Counted from the stretch's first letter, positions 7,541-16,226 are shown. The stretch is 64,000 nt of DNA from Paenibacillus_F sp047238265 (GCF_047238265.1 NZ_JBDFMM010000001.1:5766001-5830000), one strand, 5' to 3'. Made by a program: numbers and translations. Notes: a model not told the origin generated them from the sequence alone.

Positions 7541-9595
7541 TTATTTATTCTTCAATTCGATTTTAAATACATCCCCCGCCTTCCCGCCAAAAACGATCAT
7601 CCCGTCTTCCGGCAGTACTACCGAATGATTGTCAGATGCCTTTGAGAAGTTCACAGGTATTCCGTTCTTGTCATAAACGGCAAATCCCCCACCTGCCGGA
7701 GTCTGAACGTTCATGACCCGATTAGCTGTATCTCCATTAATTTTGTACCATCTAGCCTGACCATTGGAAGGTATTCTGCATAATGAATGATTCCCTTTAT
7801 AAATGGGCTGAATGGCATCTTCACTGATATAGGTGGATCCGTCAATCTTTAAATACTCCGTACGACCTTCTTTATAAAAGTTGAGATCAAACGCATCTCT
7901 TCCCATCATGATCGGAATTTCGACAGCATTTACTGCTTTGTTCTCATCCACGATTTTAGTCCCGCTTGCGTATCCATGATCCAAATCAACGGATATTTTC
8001 TTGGTTAACATCGGATAACTCAGATAACTTCCGGAGTTAATTTTTTCATCCAGCAGATAATAATTTTTCTCGTTTCTATTCTCCCATACCTTTTTGGCTG
8101 CAAAATGAAGTGGATTGGAATCCAGCTTTTGATAGGCATAGAGCACGTTCATGAACTGACCTAATCCCGGGAAATTCGTATAAGCGTTAAGCTTCACATA
8201 GGTTTCCCCATTTGTTTGTTTGTCAAAGCTTACTGTTACACTGCCATCACCGCTTTTGAATTGTCCATCGCCCGTATATACATATTTTTGCGGGGGTATA
8301 ATCCCCCCCAATTGTGCAGGTAAATCAATCTCTCCGTTCTTAATCTCTATATTTAGAGTCGAACCCACTGTACCATATAAGCCGGCATAAGATTGCAATT
8401 CAGACGGCATGTTCACTTTCAAGGAAGGTTTAAATATTTTCTCGGGCAGAATTTCCTTAATATGCCCCTGTTCCTTTAAGTATTCCAATAACACATTAGA
8501 GGTAAAAGAAAGATTGTATAGCGAAGACCCTCCTGAAGAAAGCACAGCCATAGAAATGTTATATTTTGGAATGGTAATCAAGGAACCGTGATAATTACCG
8601 GTGTCCCCACCCTTGGATAAAGCCGTTATTCCGTAATCGTCAAACGGTGCCAAGCTAACAGCGTCCCAACCAAGACCATAGTTAAAGGTGTTCGTTTTTT
8701 CAGAAACCCATATTCCTTTTTTATATTCAGGACTTTGCATGGCTTTCGCTGATTGTTCAGATAAAACATCCGTTCGATTGCCTATTAATATTTCTGCAAA
8801 CTTAGTTACTTCTTCTGCAGTCGAGTAGATCCCGCCTGAACCAATGGCATTGATATTCTCAATGGGTAAAGCCTGATCCATCGTAGGGAAGTAAGCTTTG
8901 GCTAACCTTTCTCTATCAAATTGATCAAGTGGTGTTTTAGTGGAGTTTAAATTCAGAGGCTTGCTCACATATTTCGCGAGGAATTCGGTATAGCTTATAC
9001 CGCTCACCCGTTCGATCATAATTTCAAGCAAATCGAATCCATCGTTACAATAAACGGAATATTCACCGGGATCGGATTTTAAATGTTCCGACTGTAACTT
9101 GATCAATAAATCATCGTGGACTTTTGTATCGTTGTCATCGAATAAACTACTATTCGAATAGTGAGTACCGTAAAGACCTGACGCATGATTCATTAACATA
9201 CGAGGTGTAATTTTTTTGTATCTTTCGTCTGCCATTTTGAAGTCTTTGATATACGTTGTAAGTGGTTTATCCATATCGATTTTATTAGCATCGGCTAACA
9301 TCATCGCTGCGGCGGATACATGCATTTTACTTATCGAGCCTATACCGAACATGGTATCTTTGGTGATTGGAGCTTTAGAAGCTTTATCATATACACCGGC
9401 GCTATCCGATAAAACAATGGATCCCTTATCCATAATGGCATACTGCAAACCGCTTACACCATAATCGGATAGGAGCTTCGAAGCCAGCGCCTGTGCCCTT
9501 TCTTTTACAGGAACCGGATTCGTCTGAGCAGAAGCAGTGGTGACCGGTATGGCAATAAGCACGGCGGTCATTACTACGGAAAACAATCCCTTCAC
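7541..9595 (-). CDS. Secreted beta-lactamase-fold serine hydrolase (S12 family)
   Basis: A 684-residue exported protein. A signal peptide (short basic start, hydrophobic core, cleavage near ASAQ around residue 24) is followed by a class C beta-lactamase/DD-peptidase domain to about residue 370. The catalytic SxxK reads GSISKM near residue 88, and the second motif is YCN near 180. A beta-rich C-terminal half of about 300 residues follows, with no recognised motif, as in many secreted esterase/peptidase-like members. The start is GTG 9595 behind GAGGAGGAATTATA. It is monocistronic: a terminator lies downstream, and upstream sits the terminator of the neighbouring gene. Likely substrates are D-amino-acid peptides or esters; resistance to beta-lactams cannot be inferred. 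Confidence 0.85.
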   Translation of the reverse strand: MKGLFSVVMTAVLIAIPVTTASAQTNPVPVKERAQALASKLLSDYGVSGLQYAIMDKGSIVLSDSAGVYDKASKAPITKDTMFGIGSISKMHVSAAAMMLADANKIDMDKPLTTYIKDFKMADERYKKITPRMLMNHASGLYGTHYSNSSLFDDNDTKVHDDLLIKLQSEHLKSDPGEYSVYCNDGFDLLEIMIERVSGISYTEFLAKYVSKPLNLNSTKTPLDQFDRERLAKAYFPTMDQALPIENINAIGSGGIYSTAEEVTKFAEILIGNRTDVLSEQSAKAMQSPEYKKGIWVSEKTNTFNYGLGWDAVSLAPFDDYGITALSKGGDTGNYHGSLITIPKYNISMAVLSSGGSSLYNLSFTSNVLLEYLKEQGHIKEILPEKIFKPSLKVNMPSELQSYAGLYGTVGSTLNIEIKNGEIDLPAQLGGIIPPQKYVYTGDGQFKSGDGSVTVSFDKQTNGETYVKLNAYTNFPGLGQFMNVLYAYQKLDSNPLHFAAKKVWENRNEKNYYLLDEKINSGSYLSYPMLTKKISVDLDHGYASGTKIVDENKAVNAVEIPIMMGRDAFDLNFYKEGRTEYLKIDGSTYISEDAIQPIYKGNHSLCRIPSNGQARWYKINGDTANRVMNVQTPAGGGFAVYDKNGIPVNFSKASDNHSVVLPEDGMIVFGGKAGDVFKIELKNK

Positions 9596-9693
9596 TATAA
9601 TTCCTCCTCGCAGTTTCTTTCTGGATTGGACTAACTGAATTCATCATAAATGGAAGAAGGCCGCTGGAATAAAATACGCCCTGAAACGAAAAA

Positions 9694-9729
9694 AACAATC
9701 CCTAAACAACATGTTGTCTAAGGATTGTT
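9694..9729 (-). terminator. Rho-independent terminator after the ferredoxin reductase-like gene
   Basis: AACAATCC and GGATTGTT, extended by CAACATGTTG in the apex, form an almost perfect hairpin. On the minus strand it is followed by TTTTTTTCG. Confidence 0.75.
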
Positions 9730-9776
9730 CGTTTGGCAAGAGGCCCTGTCGAGCCGGCGATAGCCAACTCCTTTAG

Positions 9777-9902
9777 GAACTCACTACCAATGGAACACTG
9801 AGTGCCGTGATTGATCGTCGATATCCTTTGGAGCGTCTGCCGGATGCCCACCAATATGTAGAGACCGAACGTAAAAAAGGTAACGTGATCATTCAGTTCT
9901 AA
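9777..9902 (+). pseudogene. 3' stub of a zinc-type alcohol dehydrogenase/quinone oxidoreductase
   Basis: The plus strand reads GTLSAVIDRRYPLERLPDAH, then QYVETERKKGNVIIQF and TAA. This is the unmistakable C-terminal signature of zinc-type medium-chain dehydrogenases (the VIDRxYPLxxxxEAHRYVE...GKVVI pattern). Only 41 sense codons are clean. Immediately before them is an in-frame TAG (9774-9776) where the family normally has a charged residue, and further upstream the similarity is lost in the terminator of the convergent gene. No start or ribosome binding site exists. This is a dead gene end left by a deletion. A 68-codon frame on the other strand across the same bases is its shadow. Confidence 0.75.
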
Positions 9903-9922
9903 AGCCAACCGTTACCTCTCGT

Positions 9923-10957
9923 TCAAAAATCGTTGCCAAGCGCTTTGTTCCGTTCTTTAAACCTCTCGTTATGCGACGAGACATAAGCCATTCTCGGCGC
10001 CTCGGGATCCAGGTACCGTTTGGCGCTGTTAAGCGCTAAGGCCGCATCCGTGAACGCTCCTGCAATGAGGTTAAGCTTGCTTTCGTAATTGACAAAGTCG
10101 CCAGCCCCGAAGATGCCTGGCAAGTTCGTCTCAAGTCTCGGGCTGACGAATATGTTCCAGTCGTCCATATCCAGTCCCCAATCCTTGATACCTGTAAAAT
10201 CGGACTTCAGCCCGTGGTTAACGATAACCTCGTCTATTTCCAGCTCGCGCGAGTCCCCTGATTCGATAGGGGTAATCGTCACCCGTTCAATCGTCTTCCC
10301 GTTGCCGCTGTATAACTGTGTGACTTCATAGGGCGTAAGCACATCGGCAGAAGACTCCTTCATTCGAACAATGTTTTTCTCATGCCCGCCGAAGCGGTCG
10401 CGCCTATGCACGACTGTAACCTGAGCAGCGATCGGAACCAGCTCGTTCGCCCAATCGACAGCGGAGTTTCCCCCACCCGAAATAAGGACTCGTTTCCCCC
10501 TAAAAGGCTCCAGTTCCTGCACCGTATAGTGCAGATTGGACACCTCATAGCGCTCGGCCCCTTCCAGCTCCAGCTTCGCCATTCGCAGAATGCCGCGGCC
10601 GATAGCCAGAATGACCGTGCGTGTCCAGTGCTTCTCCCCCGTTGCGGCCTCCAGAATGTATGTCGAATCCGCTTGTTTCTCCAATCCGATAATGTGCTGG
10701 CCGAATACAAGGGTCGGGTCGAACGTCTTCGCCTGCTCCGACAATTGGGCGATTAACTTCTCGCATAGGATCGGCCCAACCCCTCCGACATCCCAAATCA
10801 TTTTCTCGGGGTATATAAGCATCCGCCCGCCCAGCTCGTCTTTCGCTTCTATCAACTTTGTCTTTAAATCGCGCATTCCACTATAAAAAGCAGTGTACAT
10901 TCCCGCAGGACCACCGCCGATAATCGTCACATCGTATAATTCAAGCTGCTCAGTCAA
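9923..10957 (-). CDS. Ferredoxin-NADP reductase-type flavoprotein (thioredoxin reductase-like)
   Basis: A 344-residue two-nucleotide-domain flavoprotein. The FAD-binding motif VTIIGGGPAGMYTAFYSGMR is near residue 7, the NADPH motif KRVLISGGGNSAVDWA near 155, and the FAD-contacting GIFGAGDF near 285. There is no CxxC redox pair, which places it with the YumC-like ferredoxin/flavodoxin-NADP reductases rather than true thioredoxin reductases. The start is TTG 10957 because GGAGGAGG lies seven bases before it; the longer frame back to 11116 has no ribosome site and runs through a Fur box. The Fur box and its place after the siderophore regulator gene suggest that it supplies electrons during iron limitation, possibly for iron release from siderophores (inference). 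Confidence 0.85.
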   Translation of the reverse strand: MTEQLELYDVTIIGGGPAGMYTAFYSGMRDLKTKLIEAKDELGGRMLIYPEKMIWDVGGVGPILCEKLIAQLSEQAKTFDPTLVFGQHIIGLEKQADSTYILEAATGEKHWTRTVILAIGRGILRMAKLELEGAERYEVSNLHYTVQELEPFRGKRVLISGGGNSAVDWANELVPIAAQVTVVHRRDRFGGHEKNIVRMKESSADVLTPYEVTQLYSGNGKTIERVTITPIESGDSRELEIDEVIVNHGLKSDFTGIKDWGLDMDDWNIFVSPRLETNLPGIFGAGDFVNYESKLNLIAGAFTDAALALNSAKRYLDPEAPRMAYVSSHNERFKERNKALGNDF

Positions 10958-10998
10958 TCGATGTCCTCCTCCAGCCGGCACATGTAACGTCCATGCTG

Positions 10999-11013
10999 TG
11001 ATAATCATTCTCA
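10999..11013. promoter_or_regulatory. Fur box upstream of the ferredoxin reductase-like gene
   Basis: TGATAATCATTCTCA matches the 7-1-7 Fur motif TGATAATnATTATCA with one mismatch. It lies about 42 bases upstream of the TTG start at 10957. Confidence 0.75.
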
Positions 11014-11117
11014 ACATAATTGTAGTTTCGGCAACGTGACAATAACAATGGACAAAATCGACGGTTGCTTTATATAAAATGGAGGATGCAGACCTTTCAG
11101 TCGTAAGCAAAATCAAA

Positions 11118-12707
11118 TCAAGCTAACGACCGCAGTATATCATCGATTTTTTTGCCGTTGGAAATAATTCCGTTATTCATCCAAGTTAGAAAATCAACCT
11201 CGTAAACGCGGTTATTTCGTACAGCGGGCAGATCACGCCACTCCGGCTGCTCCAGCAGCTCCCTTTCCTTTCCTTCTGCCTGGCTATGCCACTTATCGAA
11301 AGTAATGAACAGATGATCCGCGTTTAACGTGCGCAGGTCCTCTACAGAGAGATTGAACATGCCCGGCCTATTCGCTTTTGAAGCTGCACCTACCGCGGAG
11401 TAGGAACGCAGGCCAACATCGCCGTAGAGAACAGTCGAAACAAAACCTTGCCCTTTTTCCGTATACTGGATGATGTGGTCCGCCGAAATACGCAAAAAAG
11501 CGACCGTTTCACCTTTCATAACCTGACTCAGCTTATGACTCGCGCTTCGTGCTTTGAAAGCATACTTTGCGATAGCATCGTCGGCCAACTCCGTCCGACC
11601 GAAATAATCGGCGACGGTACGCAGCAGCGTACGCCAATTATCACTCTGCTTACTCAAGATGCAAGTGTTGGATATGCGCCGGCACTGGGAATATTGCTGC
11701 TGCTCGTAACGATCCATAAGCAAGATCAAATCCGGCTTATAACCGGAAAGCGCGTCAAAACTGCCGTCGTTCACGTCGAACGTCGGAATATGGTTTAAGC
11801 CCAGATACTCTTGTTTTCCCCATTTCGCATGCCAATACTGGGCAATAGGCTGCATATCCAGCGCGACTATGAAATCCTCCAAATACGGCGCCACTACTCT
11901 AAGCTGTCCCTTGCGGCTGCGGCGGTATTGTCCGGGGGATATGCCTACCGTCTGCTTGAAACGACGATTGAAATAATATTCATTGTTGAAGCCTGTATTC
12001 AGCGCAATATCGAGCAGCTTGTCATCGGCGCTTGCCAGCCACTTCTTGGCTTGATTAATCCGTACTTCATTCAAGTACTGGAGAGGTACTTGACCCGTAG
12101 CCTCTTTGAACAGACCGCTATACTTCCAGCGGTCAATGCCTGCGAGGGAGGCCAGCTCCTCTACGGTCAGAAGCTCACGGTAATACTGATGAATATGCCG
12201 TATGCTAAGCTCTACCCCATGCCGCTCAGTATCCGTTCCCTTATCCACGGCTGCAGGTGCATTTTGGCGGAATAGAAAGAGCAGCAGCTCTTGAAATCTC
12301 ACAAATCGTTGAAACAGCTCGAGCTCGTCGCTCGCCCCGCGGAGTCCATATAACTCATCAAGCAGCTCTATCATCTTCGCGAAGGGTGCGCAGGCAAGCT
12401 CTTGTTTATCCGGCAGCAAGCTCGAAGCCGCATCATAGCCGCTCGTTACAAAGCACACCCGGTAATAGCTGCAGCTCATAACCTCTTGATCAATAGATAA
12501 AGATCTTCCAGGCCCCTGCAAATAGCATTTTCCTTGTCTCGTCCCGCTTATTATAATGAGCAGTTCAAAGCTTTCCTTATCGTTTCGACCGCTGTCGTCC
12601 AAATCACTCATGTCTGCTTGACCGCCCGCAACGACTAAGCGGATCGATCGCAGCACATATTGGACGAGAGGAGCAGTCCCGGCTTGTTTGGGCTGTTCAA
12701 TATCCAT
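11118..12707 (-). CDS. AraC-family regulator fused to a siderophore-binding domain (Btr-like)
   Basis: A 529-residue regulator. The N-terminal region of about 165 residues is poorly conserved. An AraC DNA-binding domain with two helix-turn-helix units spans about 170-265 (LTVEELASLAGIDRWKYSGLF; then ALNTGFNNEYYFNRRFKQ). The C-terminal half is a periplasmic-binding-protein fold of the FeuA/FhuD type without a signal peptide. This matches the B. subtilis Btr architecture, in which intracellular ferric siderophore is sensed to activate uptake genes. The sensor shares the motif WGKQ-[DE]-YL with the neighbouring lipoprotein. ATG 12707 is chosen (AAGGCGG upstream); a TTG at 12719 is possible. A Fur box precedes it. 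The gene order receptor, sensor, reductase on one strand suggests one iron-acquisition module. Confidence 0.85.
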   Translation of the reverse strand: MDIEQPKQAGTAPLVQYVLRSIRLVVAGGQADMSDLDDSGRNDKESFELLIIISGTRQGKCYLQGPGRSLSIDQEVMSCSYYRVCFVTSGYDAASSLLPDKQELACAPFAKMIELLDELYGLRGASDELELFQRFVRFQELLLFLFRQNAPAAVDKGTDTERHGVELSIRHIHQYYRELLTVEELASLAGIDRWKYSGLFKEATGQVPLQYLNEVRINQAKKWLASADDKLLDIALNTGFNNEYYFNRRFKQTVGISPGQYRRSRKGQLRVVAPYLEDFIVALDMQPIAQYWHAKWGKQEYLGLNHIPTFDVNDGSFDALSGYKPDLILLMDRYEQQQYSQCRRISNTCILSKQSDNWRTLLRTVADYFGRTELADDAIAKYAFKARSASHKLSQVMKGETVAFLRISADHIIQYTEKGQGFVSTVLYGDVGLRSYSAVGAASKANRPGMFNLSVEDLRTLNADHLFITFDKWHSQAEGKERELLEQPEWRDLPAVRNNRVYEVDFLTWMNNGIISNGKKIDDILRSLA

Positions 12708-12731
12708 CGTTACTATCAACCGCCTTTTAAT

Positions 12732-12746
12732 TGATATTCATTCTCA
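12732..12746. promoter_or_regulatory. Fur box upstream of the AraC-type regulator
   Basis: TGATATTCATTCTCA fits the 7-1-7 Fur motif with two mismatches, 25 bases upstream of the ATG. Confidence 0.65.
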
Positions 12747-12769
12747 ATTAACATAGTGTAAATCAAAAA

Positions 12770-12803
12770 GAGCCGCCCATCAACCTTCGTTGAAAAGCGG
12801 CTC
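12770..12803 (-). terminator. Terminator after the siderophore lipoprotein gene
   Basis: GAGCCGC and GCGGCTC, with an inner AACCTTCGTT pairing, form a stem. On the minus strand it is followed by TTTTTGATTT. It separates the lipoprotein transcript from the regulator promoter. Confidence 0.7.
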
Positions 12804-12858
12804 TTTCCCAATTATGGCGATCAGTCCTGCCAATGAACTTAATCCCTCTTCTTTTCTG

Positions 12859-13863
12859 CTAAGGAGCCAGCAATCGAAGTAAATCATCCATCTTCAAACC
12901 GTTGGCCGTAATGGCTCCCGTCTGCCAATACGATCTCTCTACAGGATATACATGGCCGTTCTTAAATGCGGGAACGGTCTTCCATAACGGATTTTCCTTC
13001 ATTTCCTTAAGTGCTTTCGCGTTGCTCTCTTCCTCCCACGTCCCGTTGGACGGAAGCAAAATAATATGGTCCGCGTCAAGCTCCGGAATAACCTCCTTCG
13101 ACAAGACGATATTGCCCTCCGTCATCGCCTTGGCGAACCCCGGTGCATTCAGCCCAAGATCCTCATACAGGATTTGACCGACAAACGTGTTATGAACACC
13201 GAAAATATTAATCGATTTGTCTGCGACGTTCATCCGCAGAACAACAAGCTTCTCATCGCCGATCGCCGCCTTCAGCTTCGCCTTCACATCAACAATACGG
13301 GCTTCGTAATCGGCAAGAACCTGTTCCGCCTTGCCGCTGATACCAAGCAAATCGGCGATTAAGGTCAATGTTTTGCGCGAATCCGCAAGTACGTCGTTCG
13401 GCAAGCGGAATGTCGGCGCAACCTTGGAATAGAGCTCGTATTGCGCTGCATCGACCTCTCCGGCGCCGATGATCAAGTCCGGCTCGGACGCTAACAAAGC
13501 TTCGATGTTGCCGGTCACGTCGAACAACGGCACCTCCAGCTTCAAATAATCCTGCTTGCCCCACATCGGGTTATAATATTGCACAATAGGCGTTACCCCA
13601 AGCGCAACCAAATAATCTTCACGATAAAGAGCCGAGACTCGCTTCGGATTTTTCGGAATCTTTACCTCTCCGAAGCTGTCGGTTACGACGCGCGTTTCTG
13701 TCTGAGTGGGGGCTTCACTTGAAGCTGCCGTTGCCTGTGCAGGCTTATCGGCAGTCACCGTGGCCACAGCTTGATCACCTGTCGAGCCGCAACCTGTCAC
13801 CGTAATCATAGCTGCCGTTATAAGCGATACCCATCCTGTTTTCATAAATCCCGATCTTGCCAT
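12859..13863 (-). CDS. Siderophore/iron ABC transporter substrate-binding lipoprotein
   Basis: A 334-residue receptor of the FecB/FeuA family, anchored to the outer face of the membrane. A lipoprotein signal peptide ends in the lipobox VTGC with Cys near residue 25. A Thr/Ala/Gln-rich linker follows, then the two-lobed binding domain joined by a long helix. The motif PKRVSALYREDYLVALGVTP near residue 70 starts the first lobe. ATG 13863 is chosen because GGAGTG lies eight bases upstream; an ATG at 13881 has no ribosome site. A perfect Fur box lies 59 bases upstream. No permease or ATPase gene is nearby, so it must share a transporter encoded elsewhere, as B. subtilis YfiY/YxeB-type receptors do. 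Confidence 0.9.
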   Translation of the reverse strand: MARSGFMKTGWVSLITAAMITVTGCGSTGDQAVATVTADKPAQATAASSEAPTQTETRVVTDSFGEVKIPKNPKRVSALYREDYLVALGVTPIVQYYNPMWGKQDYLKLEVPLFDVTGNIEALLASEPDLIIGAGEVDAAQYELYSKVAPTFRLPNDVLADSRKTLTLIADLLGISGKAEQVLADYEARIVDVKAKLKAAIGDEKLVVLRMNVADKSINIFGVHNTFVGQILYEDLGLNAPGFAKAMTEGNIVLSKEVIPELDADHIILLPSNGTWEEESNAKALKEMKENPLWKTVPAFKNGHVYPVERSYWQTGAITANGLKMDDLLRLLAP

Positions 13864-13921
13864 GATTAAATCCACTCCCATAAGTTGTATGTTTTGCAGC
13901 CAACAATTCGTTTATTTATAA

Positions 13922-13936
13922 TGATAATCATTATCA
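13922..13936. promoter_or_regulatory. Perfect Fur box upstream of the siderophore lipoprotein gene
   Basis: TGATAATCATTATCA is an exact 7-1-7 inverted repeat, inside a longer ATAATGATAATCATTATCAT tract. It directly matches the Firmicute Fur consensus. Confidence 0.9.
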
Positions 13937-14184
13937 TTTAGCTTGAGTAGATTTTACCCCATATTGAATTCCATGATCAATACACATTCTCTACGACCCG
14001 CTTTGTACAAACTCGTCGATTTCTTACTAAAGTCCGGGAAAATGACGATAAACTAGAGCAGGTTTTCAATGTATGAATTAGGTCTAAAAATTTGGTAGAC
14101 TTTTCATATGGGATTGTTGGCCTGAAGTCAAAGACTGTGCCGAGCACATTCATTTATCCAATCAATAGAACAGGAGAGATCGCG

Positions 14185-14607
14185 TTGCAGCTCCCGGATT
14201 CCACTTATTCCGCAATTAAGGCTCTATGTAAACAAGGCGATGATTTAGTGAAAACAGCCGATTTTGACGCCGCCAAGCAAAGTTATCTGGCCGCCCTCCG
14301 TTTATTGCCTGAAAATCATCAAGATTGGGAGGCCGCTACCTGGATATTTGCAGCTATTGGAGATGTCCACTATCATATGAGGAATTACGATAAGGCCTTC
14401 AAGTGCTTTTTTAATGCCGTGCAGTGTCCGAATGGGTTGGGGAATCCGTATATTCATCTTCGGCTGGGGCAGTTATATTACGAACAGGAAAACTTTGAAA
14501 AAGCGGCTGACGAGTTGACCCGGGCTTACATGGGCGCCGGTATTGAGATTTTTATGGAAGACGACCCCAAGTATCTTGAGTTTTTAGAGACAAACATAGA
14601 GATTTGA
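14185..14607 (+). CDS. Small tetratricopeptide-repeat protein
   Basis: About 140 residues, all helical. At least three TPR-like helical hairpins are visible: LVKTADFDAAKQSYLAALRL, then IGDVHYHMRNYDKAFKCFFN, then LGQLYYEQENFEKAADELTR. The start is TTG 14185 behind AGGAGAG; the frame runs back to 14092 without a ribosome site. There is no signal peptide, so it is cytoplasmic and probably binds a protein partner. TPR proteins of this size are common among orphan immunity or toxin-associated genes in Firmicutes, and the following two minus-strand genes have the same flavour. No toxin gene is present here, so a protective function is inference only. Confidence 0.7.
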   Translation: MQLPDSTYSAIKALCKQGDDLVKTADFDAAKQSYLAALRLLPENHQDWEAATWIFAAIGDVHYHMRNYDKAFKCFFNAVQCPNGLGNPYIHLRLGQLYYEQENFEKAADELTRAYMGAGIEIFMEDDPKYLEFLETNIEI

Positions 14608-14717
14608 ACATTGAGGTTAGTTCACCTAGCACTAAATCATATAGATTTTATATCTTTTTGTTGCATCTGTTGCTGCTCGATAACAGGAACCTATAAAATT
14701 ACCGTTATAAACAAAAC

Positions 14718-14746
14718 AAACCCGGCCTTTAGAAAGGTCCGGGTTT
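14718..14746 (-). terminator. Terminator after the 141-residue ORF
   Basis: AAACCCGG and CCGGGTTT form a stem with a small inner CCTTTAGAAAGG hairpin. On the minus strand it is followed by GTTTTGTTTA, so it serves the gene stopping at 14777. Confidence 0.65.
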
Positions 14747-14776
14747 GGAAGTAGTTGTTCAATTCTCTAAACTGCT

Positions 14777-15202
14777 TTAAACAATTGTAGCTCTGTACCC
14801 TGTATTCTTGCCTTTTTCAACCGCTTCGATATAGCCATCGAAATAATAGGGGATATCATCTTCCCTACCATTCCGAATTCTGCCTCTAACTTTATCGAAG
14901 GCAAATATAGAAATTGAATATTCAGGCTCTCCAGTAACTAACACGGGTTGGTCTCTTTCTTGTACCCAAATGTACCGTCCCCCATAATTCCTTCTGGCCA
15001 CTTCAAAAATGTAACATCCCGCCATAGAAGAAACAGAATCCAATGCATGATCATCGATTCCATACTCACATAACTCTTCTAGCAATGCGTCAAGTTGTCT
15101 TAGACTTTGCACACTATAATCAAAATTTCCTTTATCGGAAAAATTATTTACAAAACTTTCTGCCGTACTAATAATGTCATGTTCTAATTTGCTTATCATC
15201 AT
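14777..15202 (-). CDS. Hypothetical protein, immunity-like
   Basis: A 141-residue acidic, soluble protein preceded by AAGGGGGG and two consecutive ATG codons. The N-terminal half is helical (TAESFVNNF, LRQLDALLEELCEYGIDDHA). The centre has an aromatic-rich conserved-looking strand region (GGRYIWVQERDQPVLVTGEP) and the end reads YYFDGYIEAVEKG. I do not recognise a named family with certainty. Small size, acidity, low GC and position beside similar orphan ORFs make it look like an immunity protein from a polymorphic-toxin locus that has lost its toxin. That is inference from context. Confidence 0.6.
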   Translation of the reverse strand: MMISKLEHDIISTAESFVNNFSDKGNFDYSVQSLRQLDALLEELCEYGIDDHALDSVSSMAGCYIFEVARRNYGGRYIWVQERDQPVLVTGEPEYSISIFAFDKVRGRIRNGREDDIPYYFDGYIEAVEKGKNTGYRATIV

Positions 15203-15291
15203 GCTTCCCCCCTTGAATAGTGAGCTTACAGTTAGAAGTACTCACCCTTTAACTTTTACTATCGGTTCGGCGTAACATCTATAGAGCGAAA

Positions 15292-15933
15292 TCAAGAGAA
15301 CTGCCAAAAGCCTGCTACAGGGCGTTCTATCTCGGCCGCCCCTATTATGGCGAAGATATATAGGGATCCAAAACCAAAAGGATAATTGTAATCGTCCTTA
15401 ACCAACGTTTCGGGGTAACCGTCTTCATCTACTTGAAATAAAAAGGAATATGAATCCTCTCTCAGCTTCGTAAAATAATAGTCTTCATTTTGAATAAGCC
15501 TCGGGTTTCCTCCTACTTTGATCAAAAAAGACTGCTCCATCGATTTCTCGTCCTTGCTTAATACCCCATTCGAAATGATGTGTTTTATAAGGCCTCGATT
15601 AGTAAACATCTCTTTGGTGCTTTCCGTTGAAATGGGGTGTTCAATCACCTTGATCGAGCAATTAGGATATAAATTATTTTCCAAATACTCGTCATAGGAG
15701 TCAGGAATGAAGATCGAAATCATGCTCTCCGGTTTAAAGGGATGGACGAGGGTCAAGTAAAAAACATATTTCCGGTTGCCTTCATGAATGAGGTCATCTT
15801 GATCATCAAAAAATTCGGGTGCATTTCCACCGATCCATCCTGTCCCCTGATCTTTCCGCAGGTTAGAATCGGCATAGTAAAGAATACTATCTGTTCGTTC
15901 ATCTAAAACGTTTATTTTATTGTCCAAAGGCAT
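15292..15933 (-). CDS. Hypothetical protein, possibly DUF1963 (YwqG)-like
   Basis: About 213 residues, soluble and acidic. ATG 15933 has AAGGAGAG upstream. The C-terminal half has the spacing seen in YwqG/DUF1963 proteins: KVGGNPRLIQNEDYY, then SFLFQVDEDGYPETLVKDD, then FGFGSLYIFAI. The assignment is weak because it rests on these short similarities. The gene follows a frameshifted small ORF on the same strand, 54 bases upstream, and precedes another orphan immunity-like gene. YwqG-type genes often sit next to toxin loci. Confidence 0.55.
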   Translation of the reverse strand: MPLDNKINVLDERTDSILYYADSNLRKDQGTGWIGGNAPEFFDDQDDLIHEGNRKYVFYLTLVHPFKPESMISIFIPDSYDEYLENNLYPNCSIKVIEHPISTESTKEMFTNRGLIKHIISNGVLSKDEKSMEQSFLIKVGGNPRLIQNEDYYFTKLREDSYSFLFQVDEDGYPETLVKDDYNYPFGFGSLYIFAIIGAAEIERPVAGFWQFS

Positions 15934-15986
15934 TCTACAACTCTCCTTCAAGATACTTAATGAGGTACCTCTTAGGCCGCTAGGTC

Positions 15987-16147
15987 CTAGACTACTTTAT
16001 TCCCCCCTTCTTGTAAGATGGCTGTCCCGCCTATTAAACAGGAAATCTCGATATCATCTATATCCACCATCTTATCCTTCTCTTTATCATAGTACTCCCC
16101 AAATGGTACAGATGAAAGGAAGTCCCCTTGCGATACTCCACGGTCAT
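15987..16147 (-). pseudogene. Frameshifted small acidic gene in the immunity-like cluster
   Basis: From ATG 16147, with a strong AAAGGAG eight bases upstream, the frame encodes MTVEYRKG. It then leaves the coding frame at a run of four G on the minus strand (16124-16127). In the neighbouring frame the protein continues as DFLSSVPFGEYYDKEKDKM, then VDIDDIEISCLIGGTAILQE and GGNKVV to a stop at 15987. Adding one G to the run restores a continuous 53-residue protein. The composition after the shift is clearly protein-like, so this was a gene recently. Either a real mutation or a homopolymer sequencing error explains it. The family is unknown. Confidence 0.6.
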
Positions 16148-16226
16148 TTCTATTCTCCTTTATGCGACATTTCCGATGGTGATTGCCAAAATATAATTAT
16201 TAAGGCCACCCTGCAGCAGGATAGCC

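Noticed and set aside
9702..9908. 68-codon minus-strand frame beyond the ferredoxin reductase-like gene
   Set aside because: It lies opposite the dehydrogenase stub, starts at TTG without a ribosome site and ends inside the terminator hairpin.
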